In this document: positions 50,767 through 61,200 of the stretch, piece after piece
Numbering within the stretch: the stretch's first letter is position 1
Layout: each line of letters starts with the position of its first letter
DNA from: Actinoplanes cyaneus
Lineage (GTDB): Bacteria > Actinomycetota > Actinomycetes > Mycobacteriales > Micromonosporaceae
NCBI RefSeq assembly: GCF_016862095.1
Contig: NZ_BOMH01000059.1
Location: 1 to 64,000, forward strand
Reading direction: 5' to 3'
DNA: 64,000 nucleotides
The notes under the pieces: generated by a model
Told to the model about the DNA's origin: nothing
Databases searched by the model: none
Seen by the model: only the letters and a program-made list of their open reading frames with translations
Translations under genes and position numbers: made by a program

Positions 50767-51358
50767 GGAAGGTTCCCCTGTCAGCCGGTTCAACCGACCT
50801 ATCGGCCATCCCGGGCTCCCACTGAACGGTCAGCCGACCAGCGCGGCTCGGACTCGGCAGAGAAGCCCGCTGCAGCGATCGGTACACCAAGGCGGCCTCC
50901 GCGAGAGTCCCGCGCCGAACCATGCGGCGGCACCGCCGCTGGGGCCGGCGGCTCATTACCGGCTGCAGGGGTGCGCGTGCTCGATCTGACTCGGGTTCCT
51001 TAACCGATCGAGGGGTAACCCGGCGGAAGCCAGTGCCGACAACGCCCGCGCGGCGGCAGATCAGTGCGTCGGCGGTACTTGCGGCTCACCGTGAGCCCTG
51101 CTGGAATTCTGACCTGCTAATCCGGCCGTGCGGATATTCCAACGATGCAAATGGGTGGGGTATGCAGCTGTAGTGACGATGAGCGTTATTGGCAGTGGCG
51201 TTGCTGCCTAAGGTTTGAGGAGACTTCGGCGAGGTCGAGTGACTCTGACGGGTCTCATTTCGGTGCTGGGCGCGGATCGTATCGGAATGCCGCTGACTGT
51301 TTCCTAGCCGGGGAGGGTCACTGCTATCCGGACCGCTGTTCAATTTCCTGCCTGGTTT
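50767..51358. other. Gap with no supported gene
   Basis: These 592 bases have lower GC around 51090-51360 than the surroundings and only short frames without features. Promoter elements for the EAL gene should lie near 50770-50900, but none is distinct. Confidence 0.5.
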
Positions 51359-51616
51359 TCAATCAGGGTTTCGTGTTTGTCCGGACCGGTCGTTTTCGCC
51401 GGGGCCGGCGGCGCGGATCAGATTGTCGTGGATATGGGTGAGGGCTGCCGCGGCGTCGGTGAGGGCGGCTGCTGCTTGAGGCTGGACAGCGCGGCTGACG
51501 GCCGCCGCGTGCAGCACGCCGGCGATGGTGGCACGGGTGTGCAGGGCGGCGGCGAGCAGCTCGTTGATGAGGTCTTGACCGTCGTAGTGACCGGTGGGCG
51601 CGGGTGTTGATGGCAT
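51359..51616 (-). CDS. Small Ala-rich helical protein, hypothetical
   Basis: This 85-residue protein is mostly helix-forming (LINELLAAALHTRATIAGVLHAAAVSRAV, AALTDAAAALTHIHDNLIRAAG). It starts about 48 bases after the chemoreceptor stop in the same direction, so it may be the last gene of that transcript. ATG 51616 was chosen over TTG 51646. No family recognised. Confidence 0.5.
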   Translation of the reverse strand: MPSTPAPTGHYDGQDLINELLAAALHTRATIAGVLHAAAVSRAVQPQAAAALTDAAAALTHIHDNLIRAAGPGENDRSGQTRNPD

Positions 51617-51664
51617 GGCGGGCCGGATCGATCCTTGGAACGGCAACCAGACTGGCTGCGGCGG

Positions 51665-53293
51665 TCAGTAACGGAATTGTGTGACCAGGGCGTTGAGCTC
51701 GGTGGACATGCGCGCGAGTTCGCTGGTGGCGTGTTGCGCCTGCGTAACGCCCGCGCTGGTGAGGCGGGCCGCTTCAGCGACTCCGGTGATGTTCTGCGCG
51801 ATCTCGCCGGTTCCGCTCGCTGCTTCGGCGACGCTGCGGTTCATCTCGCCGGTGGTCGCGGTCTGCTCCTCCACGGCTGAGGCGATGGTGGTCTGGAAGT
51901 CGCTGATCCGGGCGATCACCTGAGTGATCTCCTCGATCGCGGCGACCGCGCCGGTGGTGTCGGTCTGGATGACCTCGACCCGGCGAGAGATGTCCTCGGT
52001 GGCCCGGGCTGTCTCCTGGGCCAGATCCTTGACCTCGGAGGCGACGACCGCGAAGCCCTTGCCTAGTTCCCCGGCCCGGGCGGCTTCGATGGTGGCATTG
52101 AGAGCGAGCAGGTTCGTCTGCTCGGCGATCGCGGTGATGGCTTTGACGACGTTGCCGATCTCGACGGAGGACTGGCCGAGTTTCGCCATCGTCTCGGAGG
52201 TGGCGGCGGTGACCATGACGGCTTGACTGGCGACCTGGGCGGCCTCGCTGGCGTTGACGGAGATCTCCCGGATCGCGGCACCCATCTCTTCGCTGCCGGC
52301 CGAGACGCTGTCGACGCTGCGGGAGATTTCCTCGGTAGCGGTCGACACGGCTTGCGCCTGCACGGACGTCGCTTCGGCGGAAGCGGCGATCTGGCCGGCG
52401 GTGGCGGACAGTTCTTCGGAAGCAGCGGCCAGCGACGTCGCCGAGTCGTTGATCGTGGCCACGGTGTGCCGAAGCTGGTTCATGGCTTTGTCCAGGGCCT
52501 GGCCCATCTGGCCGGGTTCGTCGCGGGTGTGCAGTCCGGTGGTGCGGGTCAGATCACCGTCGGCCAGACCGACACAGACGTCTTTGACCTTGGTCAGTGC
52601 CCGGACGATCATCCGTGCTACCCAGAAGCCCAGCGCCAGTGCGAGCAGGCTGCCGGCGCCCATCGCGATCAGGGAGGTGTGCCGGCCGGTGTCGTAGACG
52701 GACTCGGCGGAGGCGGCGTTCTTAGCCGCGTCGGCTACCTCGGTCTCATCGAGGGTGTCGGTGGCTTTCTTGATCTCGGTCAGGATCGGTATTGCTTCGG
52801 CGTCTCTGACCTTCTGCCACCCGGCTATGTCGTTGGCGGCACCCAGCTTGATCAGCTTGTCCCGGGCGAGCTGGACGTAGGCTTCCCAGTTCGTCTGCAA
52901 CGCGTCGATCACCGCCGGGTCACCGGCCGGCATGCTGCCGCGGTAGGCAGCCATTCCGGCGTCGAACGCCTCCTTGTCGGCTTCAAAGGCCTCGAGATAT
53001 TTCGCCATCGTGGCCGAATCCTGAGAGATCGCATGGCTGGCCAGATCCAGCCGGGCCTGACGAATCACCGTCTCCAGCTCTCCGACACCCTTGATGCTGG
53101 CCACGTTGCTCTTGTAGATCAATTGCGCGGAGGCACTGGTGCTGCTGAGCGCGCTCAACCCGATCATCCCGACAACGATCGTTGCGGCGACCGCAAGACC
53201 GACCGCCGCGAGGATCTTGACCTTGACGCTGAGGTCGGCGAAACCCCGCCGTGGCGCGGCAGGGGCTGCGCCTGAGGATGATGTGGTTGTCAT
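51665..53293 (-). CDS. Methyl-accepting chemotaxis protein
   Basis: This 542-residue receptor has two transmembrane helices (about 27-50 and 210-232) around a four-helix-bundle sensor, a HAMP linker ([26 protein letters not shown]) and a long cytoplasmic coiled coil with the hairpin tip [41 protein letters not shown]. No other chemotaxis genes are in the window. The ligand is unknown. Confidence 0.95.
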   Translation of the reverse strand: MTTTSSSGAAPAAPRRGFADLSVKVKILAAVGLAVAATIVVGMIGLSALSSTSASAQLIYKSNVASIKGVGELETVIRQARLDLASHAISQDSATMAKYLEAFEADKEAFDAGMAAYRGSMPAGDPAVIDALQTNWEAYVQLARDKLIKLGAANDIAGWQKVRDAEAIPILTEIKKATDTLDETEVADAAKNAASAESVYDTGRHTSLIAMGAGSLLALALGFWVARMIVRALTKVKDVCVGLADGDLTRTTGLHTRDEPGQMGQALDKAMNQLRHTVATINDSATSLAAASEELSATAGQIAASAEATSVQAQAVSTATEEISRSVDSVSAGSEEMGAAIREISVNASEAAQVASQAVMVTAATSETMAKLGQSSVEIGNVVKAITAIAEQTNLLALNATIEAARAGELGKGFAVVASEVKDLAQETARATEDISRRVEVIQTDTTGAVAAIEEITQVIARISDFQTTIASAVEEQTATTGEMNRSVAEAASGTGEIAQNITGVAEAARLTSAGVTQAQHATSELARMSTELNALVTQFRY

Positions 53294-53509
53294 CGGGCTT
53301 CCTTCACTGCGGGCGCCGGGGCGCTGCGAGCAGGCTCGAAGGTCCGGCGTCAGGGCATTCCTCGGTTCTTTTCGGCATGAACCGCCGAACGCTTAGCGCC
53401 GTTAATGCCCCTGGCTCTCGTCCATCTGCCCATCTGTTGGAGGCAGGGAGGCATGCGTCCCGGTTGTGATCGCGGGAGCCTGTTCGGGTATGGGTGTACC
53501 GTGCGCGCC

Positions 53510-53683
53510 ATGACCAGCGAGCCGGGTGCTGAGCCACCACCGGTGGATCCCGGCAGTGAACTCGGGGTGGAGTTGTTGTCGGCCTCATTCACCGTCGCCA
53601 ACGCCACCCGTCAGGTTCACCGTGTCCTGGCCATGACAGGCGTACTGCCTACGCTAAGCGCTGCTGTTCACACGCCTGACTGA
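53510..53683 (+). CDS. Small ORF (57 aa), tentative
   Basis: The sequence LGVELLSASFTVANATRQVHRVLAMTGVL resembles the first strand and helix of RsbW-type anti-sigma kinases, but it stops there. It may be a degraded remnant or a small protein. The rest of the 53294-53820 gap has no feature that I recognise. Confidence 0.3.
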   Translation: MTSEPGAEPPPVDPGSELGVELLSASFTVANATRQVHRVLAMTGVLPTLSAAVHTPD

Positions 53684-53820
53684 TCTCACCCCGGTCGCGT
53701 TCATGGCCCCAGGTCCCGCTGCCCGGCCCGCGACCGCTCCTGCCCCGTGGCCGGAAGACCAGGCGCCCGTGTGACCTGGGCCTCGCTCAGGTTGCAGGAC
53801 GGTTGTCCGAACGGAGGGGC

Positions 53821-55791
53821 ATGCCGGACCAGATCTTCTTGATGGGCAACCTGGTGATCATGGTTGCCTATGCGGCGATCATGGTGGCGATCGTGGTACC
53901 GGTCGCCCGCGCCGGACAGCTACGCACCAACCGGCTCGCCACCGCCACCGCGATGATCTTCTTCAGTTGCGCGGTCGGTCACGGCCTGCACGCGGTGATG
54001 GCCTACCGCACCGTCATACAGGTCCCAGCAGGCCGCCAGCTGCACATGGACGCTTCCGGGTGGCCGTGGACCTCGGCTATGTGGGACCTGCTCACCGCCG
54101 CTGTGGGCCTCTACTACTGGACGCTACGCCGCAACTATGGCGTTCTGCTCGGCAAAGGCGCCATCTACGTGGACCCGTGGGGCCAGCACCGACTGGACGA
54201 AGCGGATGCTCGCGAACGCGCCGCCCGCGATGTCGCCGAGGCGCAGCGGGCAACCCTGGCGACCGTGGTCGAACACACCGACGACGCCGTTATCGGAGTC
54301 ACCCCGGAAGGGATCATCACAGCGTGGAACGGCGGCGCGGAACGCCTGTTCGCGTACACCGCCGAGGAAGTTCTCGGACAGCCCGCCACCATGCTGGCCG
54401 ACGACACAGGCTCGGACGAGCAGGCGGACGTGCTCGCCCGCATCAGGCAGGGCGAGCGTGGCATGGCCTACGAGACGCGCCGGCTGCGTAAGGACGGAAC
54501 AGTCGTCGACGTCTCACTGACGATCACACCGATCACGGACCAGACCGGCACCGTCATCGGCGCCTCGGCCGTCGCCCGTGACATCACCGCGGCCAAGGAA
54601 GCCGCCGAGCGTCGGCGTGCCATCGAGGAACGCAGCAACCAGGCGCAGCGCCTGGAAAGTCTCGGCAAACTGGCCGGCGGTGTCGCGCACGACTTCAACA
54701 ACATCCTGGCGATCATCGCCAACTACACCGAGTTCGTGGCAGAGGAGACCGCTGACCAACCGGACGTGCAAGCCGACCTGGCCCAGGTACGTACGGCAGT
54801 GGAGCGGGCGACCAACCTGACCCGGCAGCTGCTGACCTTCACCCGCGCAGAGGCCACCCAGCCGCAAGACGTGGACCTCAACGCGGCAGTCACCGAAGTA
54901 CAGATGATGTTGGAGCGCACCATCGGCGAGCACATCAATCTGATAGCCGTGCCCTCCCCGCAACCGCTGACCGTGCACGCCGACCCAGGCCAACTCCAGC
55001 AAGTACTGCTGAACCTGGCCATCAACGCCCGCGACGCGATGCCCGAGGGCGGCACCCTGGTCATGGAGGCCAACACCGCCGCGCTGGACGGCGACGAGGT
55101 CAACATGCAACCACCCCTGCCCGCCGGCACCTACGCCCGCCTGCTGGTCAGCGACACCGGCGAGGGCATGTCACCGGAAACCGCAGCACGGATCTTCGAG
55201 CCGTTCTACACCACCAAGCCCCAGGGCCGCGGCACCGGACTCGGGCTGGCCACCGTCTACGGCATCGTGACCGAAGCCGCAGGCAGTATCAACGTGTACT
55301 CGGAGCGGGGCATCGGCACGACCTTCCGGATCTACCTTCCGCTGGCGACCACTACGGCCGACACAGCTACCTCACCGCCGGCACCCCGTACGACGCCGCC
55401 GCGCGGAGACGGCAGCACCGTGCTGGTCGTCGAGGACGAACCAGCGCTCGCCCGCGTAGTCACCCGCATTCTGACCAACGCCGGCTACCACGTGCTCACC
55501 GCGGCCGACGCCTCCGAAGCGCTCGACCTGTACGAACAACACGGCTGCGACACCTTGCTCACCGACGTGATCATGCCGGGGATCTCCGGACGTCGTCTGG
55601 CCGAGCTGCTGCACGAACGCCAGCCAGGACTTCCAGTGCTGTACATGTCCGGCTACAGCAACGGCCTACTCGGCACCACCCACATCCTCGACGAGGACAT
55701 CGCATTCCTCGAGAAACCCTTCACCGCCGCCGACCTGCTCCACAAGCTCGCAGCGACGCGCGAAAGAAGCCCGTCCCACGTTCGGCTATGA
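53821..55791 (+). CDS. Hybrid histidine kinase with ethylene-receptor-like membrane domain
   Basis: This 656-residue protein starts with three transmembrane helices. Helix 1 has N10-x6-Y17 (NLVIMVAY) and helix 2 has C50-x3-H54 (FFSCAVGHGLHAV), arranged like Asp/Tyr and Cys/His of plant ETR1. A PAS domain follows (about 147-260), then a HisKA domain with H290 (GGVAHDFNNI), an ATPase domain (NLAINARDAMPEGG, DTGEGMSPE, GTGLGLATVYGI) and a C-terminal receiver with D582. GGAGGGG precedes ATG 53821. A single-domain receiver is encoded next. Copper or ethylene binding is only inferred. Confidence 0.88.
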   Translation: MPDQIFLMGNLVIMVAYAAIMVAIVVPVARAGQLRTNRLATATAMIFFSCAVGHGLHAVMAYRTVIQVPAGRQLHMDASGWPWTSAMWDLLTAAVGLYYWTLRRNYGVLLGKGAIYVDPWGQHRLDEADARERAARDVAEAQRATLATVVEHTDDAVIGVTPEGIITAWNGGAERLFAYTAEEVLGQPATMLADDTGSDEQADVLARIRQGERGMAYETRRLRKDGTVVDVSLTITPITDQTGTVIGASAVARDITAAKEAAERRRAIEERSNQAQRLESLGKLAGGVAHDFNNILAIIANYTEFVAEETADQPDVQADLAQVRTAVERATNLTRQLLTFTRAEATQPQDVDLNAAVTEVQMMLERTIGEHINLIAVPSPQPLTVHADPGQLQQVLLNLAINARDAMPEGGTLVMEANTAALDGDEVNMQPPLPAGTYARLLVSDTGEGMSPETAARIFEPFYTTKPQGRGTGLGLATVYGIVTEAAGSINVYSERGIGTTFRIYLPLATTTADTATSPPAPRTTPPRGDGSTVLVVEDEPALARVVTRILTNAGYHVLTAADASEALDLYEQHGCDTLLTDVIMPGISGRRLAELLHERQPGLPVLYMSGYSNGLLGTTHILDEDIAFLEKPFTAADLLHKLAATRERSPSHVRL

Positions 55792-55901
55792 CCGGCGTTT
55801 CCTGTAAGGCTCCCGCGATCCGGCCATGCGACAGCTCATGACAAGCACCCAGCGTTACCTCACGGCACCCGCAACAGAACAACGCAGAAGGCAGGCACAC
55901 C

Positions 55902-56282
55902 ATGAGTCATGTTGTGGCGGCAGACGATGACCCCAGCGCCCGCAGCGTGGTGGAAAGAGTCCTGACGCGGGCCGGCCATACGGTCGACTTGTGCAGCGAC
56001 GGCCGCGAGCTGGTCGCTGAAGTTCGGGCCCAGCATCCGGACGCCGTCGTGACCGACAACGAAATGCCAGGGATGACCGGCCTGCAAGCACGCGCCGAGC
56101 TACTCACGACGCCTGATACGGCACACATTCCCGTCGTCATGGCCACCGGCTCCGTCACGCCCGAACAAGCCGCCGAAACGCTCCAGGACGGCGACCGCAT
56201 CGTGCGCAAACCGTTCCAGCCCTCGGAACTGCGAAACGCCGTACAAGACGCATTGATGCACCGGCGACCGCGACCCGCCTAA
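55902..56282 (+). CDS. Single-domain response regulator
   Basis: This 126-residue receiver has the acidic pocket DDD (8-10), phospho-acceptor D52 in VVTDNEMPG, the Thr/Ser switch in MATGS and Lys in IVRKPFQP. There is no output domain. It stands 110 bases after the hybrid kinase, its likely phosphate donor. Confidence 0.92.
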   Translation: MSHVVAADDDPSARSVVERVLTRAGHTVDLCSDGRELVAEVRAQHPDAVVTDNEMPGMTGLQARAELLTTPDTAHIPVVMATGSVTPEQAAETLQDGDRIVRKPFQPSELRNAVQDALMHRRPRPA

Positions 56283-56370
56283 CCCTCAACCGGTCGGCGC
56301 CAGCTACCAAGTGACTCCTGAGCTGCGGCGTGCGGCCTCTCGAAAGCCTGAAGACAGCCTTGGCGTGAAA

Positions 56371-56901
56371 TCAGGGTTGTTGCCGGCCTTCCGAGCCGCG
56401 GGTGCGCTGCCAGATCAGTACGGCCTCCACCCGGCTGCGAGCTCCGAGCTTGGCGAAGATGCGGTTGACGTGGTTCTTCACCGTCTTGTGCCGGACCTCC
56501 AGCAGGGCGGCGATGTCCGCGTTGGGCAGGCCGCGGCTGATCGCGTCCATCACCTCGGCCTCCCGCGGTGACAGCGACCCGCCACCCGCGCGGGGCGGCC
56601 CGTTCTCCTCGGCGCGCCGCCCGGACGCGGGGCCGCGTGGCACCAGCGCGAGCCGGTATCGGGCGGTGGCCGGATGCCGGTGCCGGGCTTGTGGACCGGC
56701 CAGCCCGTTGAGGGCGCCGGCGAGCGCGTTCGCCCCCGGGGCCGGCCCGGATCCCGGAGTGACCAGCACCTCGACCGTCGGCAGGCCGTCGATCCGTACG
56801 TCCCAGCCCTTGTCGGTGAACTGCTGACGGATGTGGGCGAGGATCTCCGGGCTGGCGATAGCGATACGCACCCGGCCGCCAGGTTCGGCAGGAACGGTCA
56901 T
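56371..56901 (-). CDS. LuxR-type DNA-binding regulator
   Basis: This 176-residue protein has a C-terminal LuxR helix-turn-helix (LSPREAEVMDAISRGLPNADIAALLEVRHKTVKNHVNRIFAKLGARSRVEAVLIW) and an N-terminal region that recalls a shortened receiver (VRIAIASPEILAHIRQQFTDKGWDV) without the usual acidic residues. Phosphorylation is therefore unlikely. Targets unknown. Confidence 0.85.
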   Translation of the reverse strand: MTVPAEPGGRVRIAIASPEILAHIRQQFTDKGWDVRIDGLPTVEVLVTPGSGPAPGANALAGALNGLAGPQARHRHPATARYRLALVPRGPASGRRAEENGPPRAGGGSLSPREAEVMDAISRGLPNADIAALLEVRHKTVKNHVNRIFAKLGARSRVEAVLIWQRTRGSEGRQQP

Positions 56902-56960
56902 GACGGCCAGTGTCGGCGCCGCCCGGGCCCGGACCCTTCAGATCCGCTTCACACGGCTCG

Positions 56961-57692
56961 TCACCAGGCCGGACGTACCGGACCGTCGAGAAGTCCGGTG
57001 TCGACGGTGCCGGAGATGTCCACCCGCAGGCGCCACGTGGCGTCGTCGACGCCGACCGCCACCACGGCCCAGCGCCGCTCCGGCCCGGTGACCAGCTGGA
57101 CGGCCTCGCGCAGGTCGTACGGATCGGGCCGCCCGGCGAACAGCACCGTCCCGGCCTCGCGGCTCAGCAGGGGTGCCGCCTGTGCCAGCTGGTCGACGTC
57201 CACGCCGGTGAAGCCGGGGCCGGGCCCGAAACCGACCCTGATCACCGTGGCCTGGCCCGCCCACGGGCCGCGGGTCAGCTGCCGTGACCACTGCTCGGCC
57301 AGTCGCGGCGCCAGGACGCTGTCGCCCTCCAGGCCGATGATGCCGTCCGCCGCGGCCAGGTTGAGCAGCACCCGCCCCTCGCCGGTGTCACCGAGCGAGA
57401 CCAGCAGTGGCAGGGGTGCCGGCAGCCGGGTGTCGACCGCCGCGGTCTCCAGCCGGTGCAGCGGCGCCCGCCAGGTGCGGCCGTCGTGCTCGGCGTCCCA
57501 GCCCGGTGGTGGTGCGGCTGCGGGGGTGGTCAGCCGCAGTGACACCGCGCCGGAACCCAGGACAACGGCTCCGACCTGCGGGAACGGTTCGCCCTGTGCG
57601 GCGCGTCCGGTGGCGAGCGCCCGGATCGCGTGGTCCACGATCCAGGCGCCGGACCGCCGGGCATCCGGTGCGGCTGCGGGCACCACGTTCAT
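56961..57692 (-). CDS. Protein of unknown function next to type VII secretion genes
   Basis: This 243-residue protein has no signal or membrane segment. It contains WIVDHAIRALATGRAAQGEPFPQVGAVVLGSGAVSLRLTTPAAAPPPGW near the start and VLLNLAAADGIIGLEGDSVLAPRLAEQWSRQL in the middle. I do not recognise a family. It is transcribed away from the secretion genes, with a 210-base shared promoter region. Confidence 0.65.
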   Translation of the reverse strand: MNVVPAAAPDARRSGAWIVDHAIRALATGRAAQGEPFPQVGAVVLGSGAVSLRLTTPAAAPPPGWDAEHDGRTWRAPLHRLETAAVDTRLPAPLPLLVSLGDTGEGRVLLNLAAADGIIGLEGDSVLAPRLAEQWSRQLTRGPWAGQATVIRVGFGPGPGFTGVDVDQLAQAAPLLSREAGTVLFAGRPDPYDLREAVQLVTGPERRWAVVAVGVDDATWRLRVDISGTVDTGLLDGPVRPAW

Positions 57693-57902
57693 TGCTCACC
57701 CCTTGACGACAGCGCCCGCGAACAGGGCGACAGAAATCGTCAGTGGCCCGGACCTGGCCTGTCAACGCGGGCCCTGGGCCCAGGGGCCCACGTCCGCGCC
57801 CGCCGCTCTGGACCCCGGCGGGCGCCGTTCCTAGCGTGGTCGCCGGTTGATCATCTTCGGGCTGAGCGCAGTACGGCCCGGAGCACACGAAGGGACGACC
57901 CG

Positions 57903-58199
57903 ATGGCGAACCTCAGCATCACGTACTCCGACATGGAGGACAGCGCGAAGCGCATGAGCTCCAACAAGGAGGAGATCGACAGCCGGCTCACCGAGTGCAA
58001 GACGATCGTGGACAACCTGACCACGTCCGGCTTCGTCACCGACCAGGCGTCCGGCAGGTTCGACGAGGTCCACTCGGAGTTCAACACCTCCGCGAGCCAG
58101 GTCATGGAGACGCTCACCCAGCTCTCCGAGTGGCTCAACAAGGCCGTCGAGGCGATGCGTGACATGGACACCGAGCTCGCCGGCTCGCTGAGCAAGTAA
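57903..58199 (+). CDS. WXG100/ESAT-6-like protein (first)
   Basis: This 98-residue helical hairpin protein is of the WXG100 size class. The turn reads TTSGFVTDQASGRF, with Phe instead of the usual Trp-x-Gly. It ends in a long helix (LSEWLNKAVEAMRDMDTELAGSLSK). AAGGGAC precedes ATG 57903. The EccC-like motor follows after 14 bases. It is likely an exported substrate or chaperone-like partner. Confidence 0.85.
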   Translation: MANLSITYSDMEDSAKRMSSNKEEIDSRLTECKTIVDNLTTSGFVTDQASGRFDEVHSEFNTSASQVMETLTQLSEWLNKAVEAMRDMDTELAGSLSK

Positions 58200-58213
58200 C
58201 GAAGGGAACTTCC

Positions 58214-61200
58214 GTGCGCATGCTGATCACCCTGGCGTCGCCGCAGGCGTGGTCGGCCGACGTGATCGTGGACGCCGACCCTGCCACACCCCTGCGGGAC
58301 GTCGTCAAGAACCTTCTCCACGATCTCGATCCGCCGCTCGCGCACGGGAACACCCTCGACAGCGGCGGGGTGCACCACGACGACCGCCCGCTCGACCCGG
58401 ACCTGTCGCTCGCCGACAGCGGCCTGCGGGACGGCTCGACGCTGTGGGTCGGGGGTCCGGGCCCGGCGCCCTACTCCACCATCCGCGGCCTGGTGACGGT
58501 GCGAGCCGTCACCGGGGCCGGCGCGGGGCGGATCTGGTCACTCGGGCCGGGCGAGCACCGCATCGGGTCGGCGCCCGGGTGCCGGGTGCGGCTGACCGGC
58601 GACCTCGCGCCGGTGGCGGCGGTCGTCCGGGTCGCGTTCGACGCCACCGTCCACGTCCGCGGTCTCGACGGTGACCTGCGGCTGGACCAGGAGAACCTGA
58701 CCGGTGACGAACGGGTCTGGCGGGCCGGCGCCCAGCTCGGCGCGGGCGGGACGGTCCTCGAGGCGCACCCGGTGCTGCTCCCCGACGCGGTCGTCGAACC
58801 GTCGCCGGAACGCGAGTACCTCGACTACAACCGTCCGCCCCGGCTGCTGCCGCCCGTGCGTCCCGGCAAGTTCCGGATGCCCGACGAGCCGAAAGCGCCG
58901 TCCGCCACCGCGCTGCCGTGGCTGGCCGCGGCCATGCCGGCGGCGTTCGGCGGCGTGCTGGCGTTCGTGCTGCACAACCCGCTCTATCTGATGTTCGCGG
59001 CGATGACGCCGCTGATGGTGGTCGCCAACTGGTTCACCAGCCGCCGCCAGGGCAGCCGTAGCCATCGCGACCAGCTGGCCGGCTACCGGCGGCGGGTCGA
59101 GGCGGTGGAGGCCGAGATCGCCGAGGCCCTCGTGCTGGAACGGCTCGACCGCCGGGTCGACGCGCCCGACCCGGCCGAGCTGCTGGTGGTCGCGACCGGC
59201 CCGCGGGCCCGGCTGTGGGAACGCCGCCGCGCCGACCCCGACCACCTGGTCGTCCGGGTCGGCACCGCGGACCTGCCCAGCAAGATCACCGTCGAGGAGG
59301 CCGGGGTGGTCGAGCGCCGCGCCGAGCCACGCCGGCTGCACGACGTCCCGGTGGCGATCTCCCTGCCGGAGGCGGGTGTCGTGGGCGTGGCCGGGCGTGA
59401 CGACTGGCCGCGGCACGTGGCCCGGTGGATGCTGGGGCAGCTCGCGGTCGTGCAGAGCCCCCGCGACGTGCAGCTGTACGTGCTGACCGACTCGTCCGCC
59501 GAGCCGCTGTGGGCCTGGGCCGGCTGGCTGCCGCACACCCGGCCGTCGCTCGGGCAGCAGTCGCTGAGCCTGCTCGGCACGGACGCCGAGACGACCGCCC
59601 ACCGCATCGCCGAGCTGATCGAACTGGTCACCGTGCGCCAGCAGGCCCGGGCCGCCGCCGGCTCGCGGACGGTCTTCACCGACCCGGACGTGGTGGTCGT
59701 GCTCGACGGCGCCCGCCGGCTGCGCGCGCTGCCCGGCGTGGTCTCCGTCCTGCTGGCCGGCCCCGCCGTCGGCGTCTACTTCATCTGCGTCGACACCGAC
59801 GAGCGCACCCTGCCGGAGGAGTGCACGACCGTGGTGACCGGCGGCGCGGGACTGCCCACCACGGTGCGCCGGCAACGGGCGGAGCAGATCGACGACGTCC
59901 GCGTCGACCAGGTGATCGACGACTGGTTCGCGGTCACCGGCCGGCGGCTCGCCCCGGTCCGCGACGTGAGCGACAGCCACGGTGAGGCCGCGCTCCCGGC
60001 GTCCGCGCGCCTGCTCGAGGTGCTGAACCTGGAGGACCCCGCACCGGCCCTGATCGCCGGCCGGTGGAACGGTTCGCCGCGCGGCACCCGGGCGATCGTC
60101 GGCTACACGATGGACGGCCCGTTCGCCCTGGACCTCGTCCAGCACGGACCGCACGGCCTGGTCGCCGGCACCACCGGCTCCGGCAAGTCCGAGTTCCTGC
60201 AGACCGTGGTCGCGTCCCTGGCCGTCGCCAACCGCCCGGACGCCATGAACTTCGTGCTGGTCGACTACAAGGGCGGCGCGGCGTTCAAGGACTGCGTCGA
60301 CCTGCCGCACACCGTCGGCATGGTCACCGACCTGGACACCCATCTGGTGGAACGCGCGCTGACCTCGCTGGGGGCAGAGCTGACCCACCGCGAGCACCTG
60401 CTCGCCGCGGTCGGCGCCAAGGACCTGGAGGACTACCTCGACTACGCCACCCGGCGCCCGGTGCCCGAGCCGATCCCGCGCCTGCTCATCGTCATCGACG
60501 AGTTCGCGTCGATGGCCCGCGAGCTGCCCGACTTCGTCACCGGCCTGGTCAACATCGCGCAGCGGGGCCGCTCGCTGGGCATCCACCTGATCCTGGCGAC
60601 CCAGCGTCCGTCCGGGGTGGTGTCGGCCGAGATCCGGGCGAACACGAACCTGCGGGTGGCGCTGCGGGTGACCGACGCGGGGGAGAGCACCGACGTCATC
60701 GACGCCCGGGAGGCGGCCAGCATCTCCGCCGCGCATCCGGGTCGCGCCTACGCGAGGCTCGGCCACAGCTCGCTGATCCCGTTCCAGACCGGCCGGGTCG
60801 GCGGCCGCCGGCCGGACACCGCCGCCGGCCGTGCGCCGGCCGCCCCGTTCCTGAACTCGGTGAACTGGGGTGACTGGGGCCGCCCGGTGCCGCAGCCACC
60901 GCGGGCGGCCGCCGGGACCGACGAGGCCACCGACCTGTCGGTGCTGGTCGCGGCGATCCGCAAGGCCAACGACGGGCTCGGCATCGCGGCGCAGCGCCGC
61001 CCGTGGCTGCCGGCGCTGCCGTCGGCGACGGTCGTCGACCTCGCGACCGAGCCGGGCGCCGGCGAGCCGTCGTTCGCCTGGGCCGTGCAGGACCTGCCGC
61101 GCAGCCAGCGGCAGGAGCCGCTGACGATCGACCTGGCCACGTTCGGCCACCTGCACATCGCCGGCGCGCCACGCTCCGGCCGGTCGCAGGCGCTGCGCAC

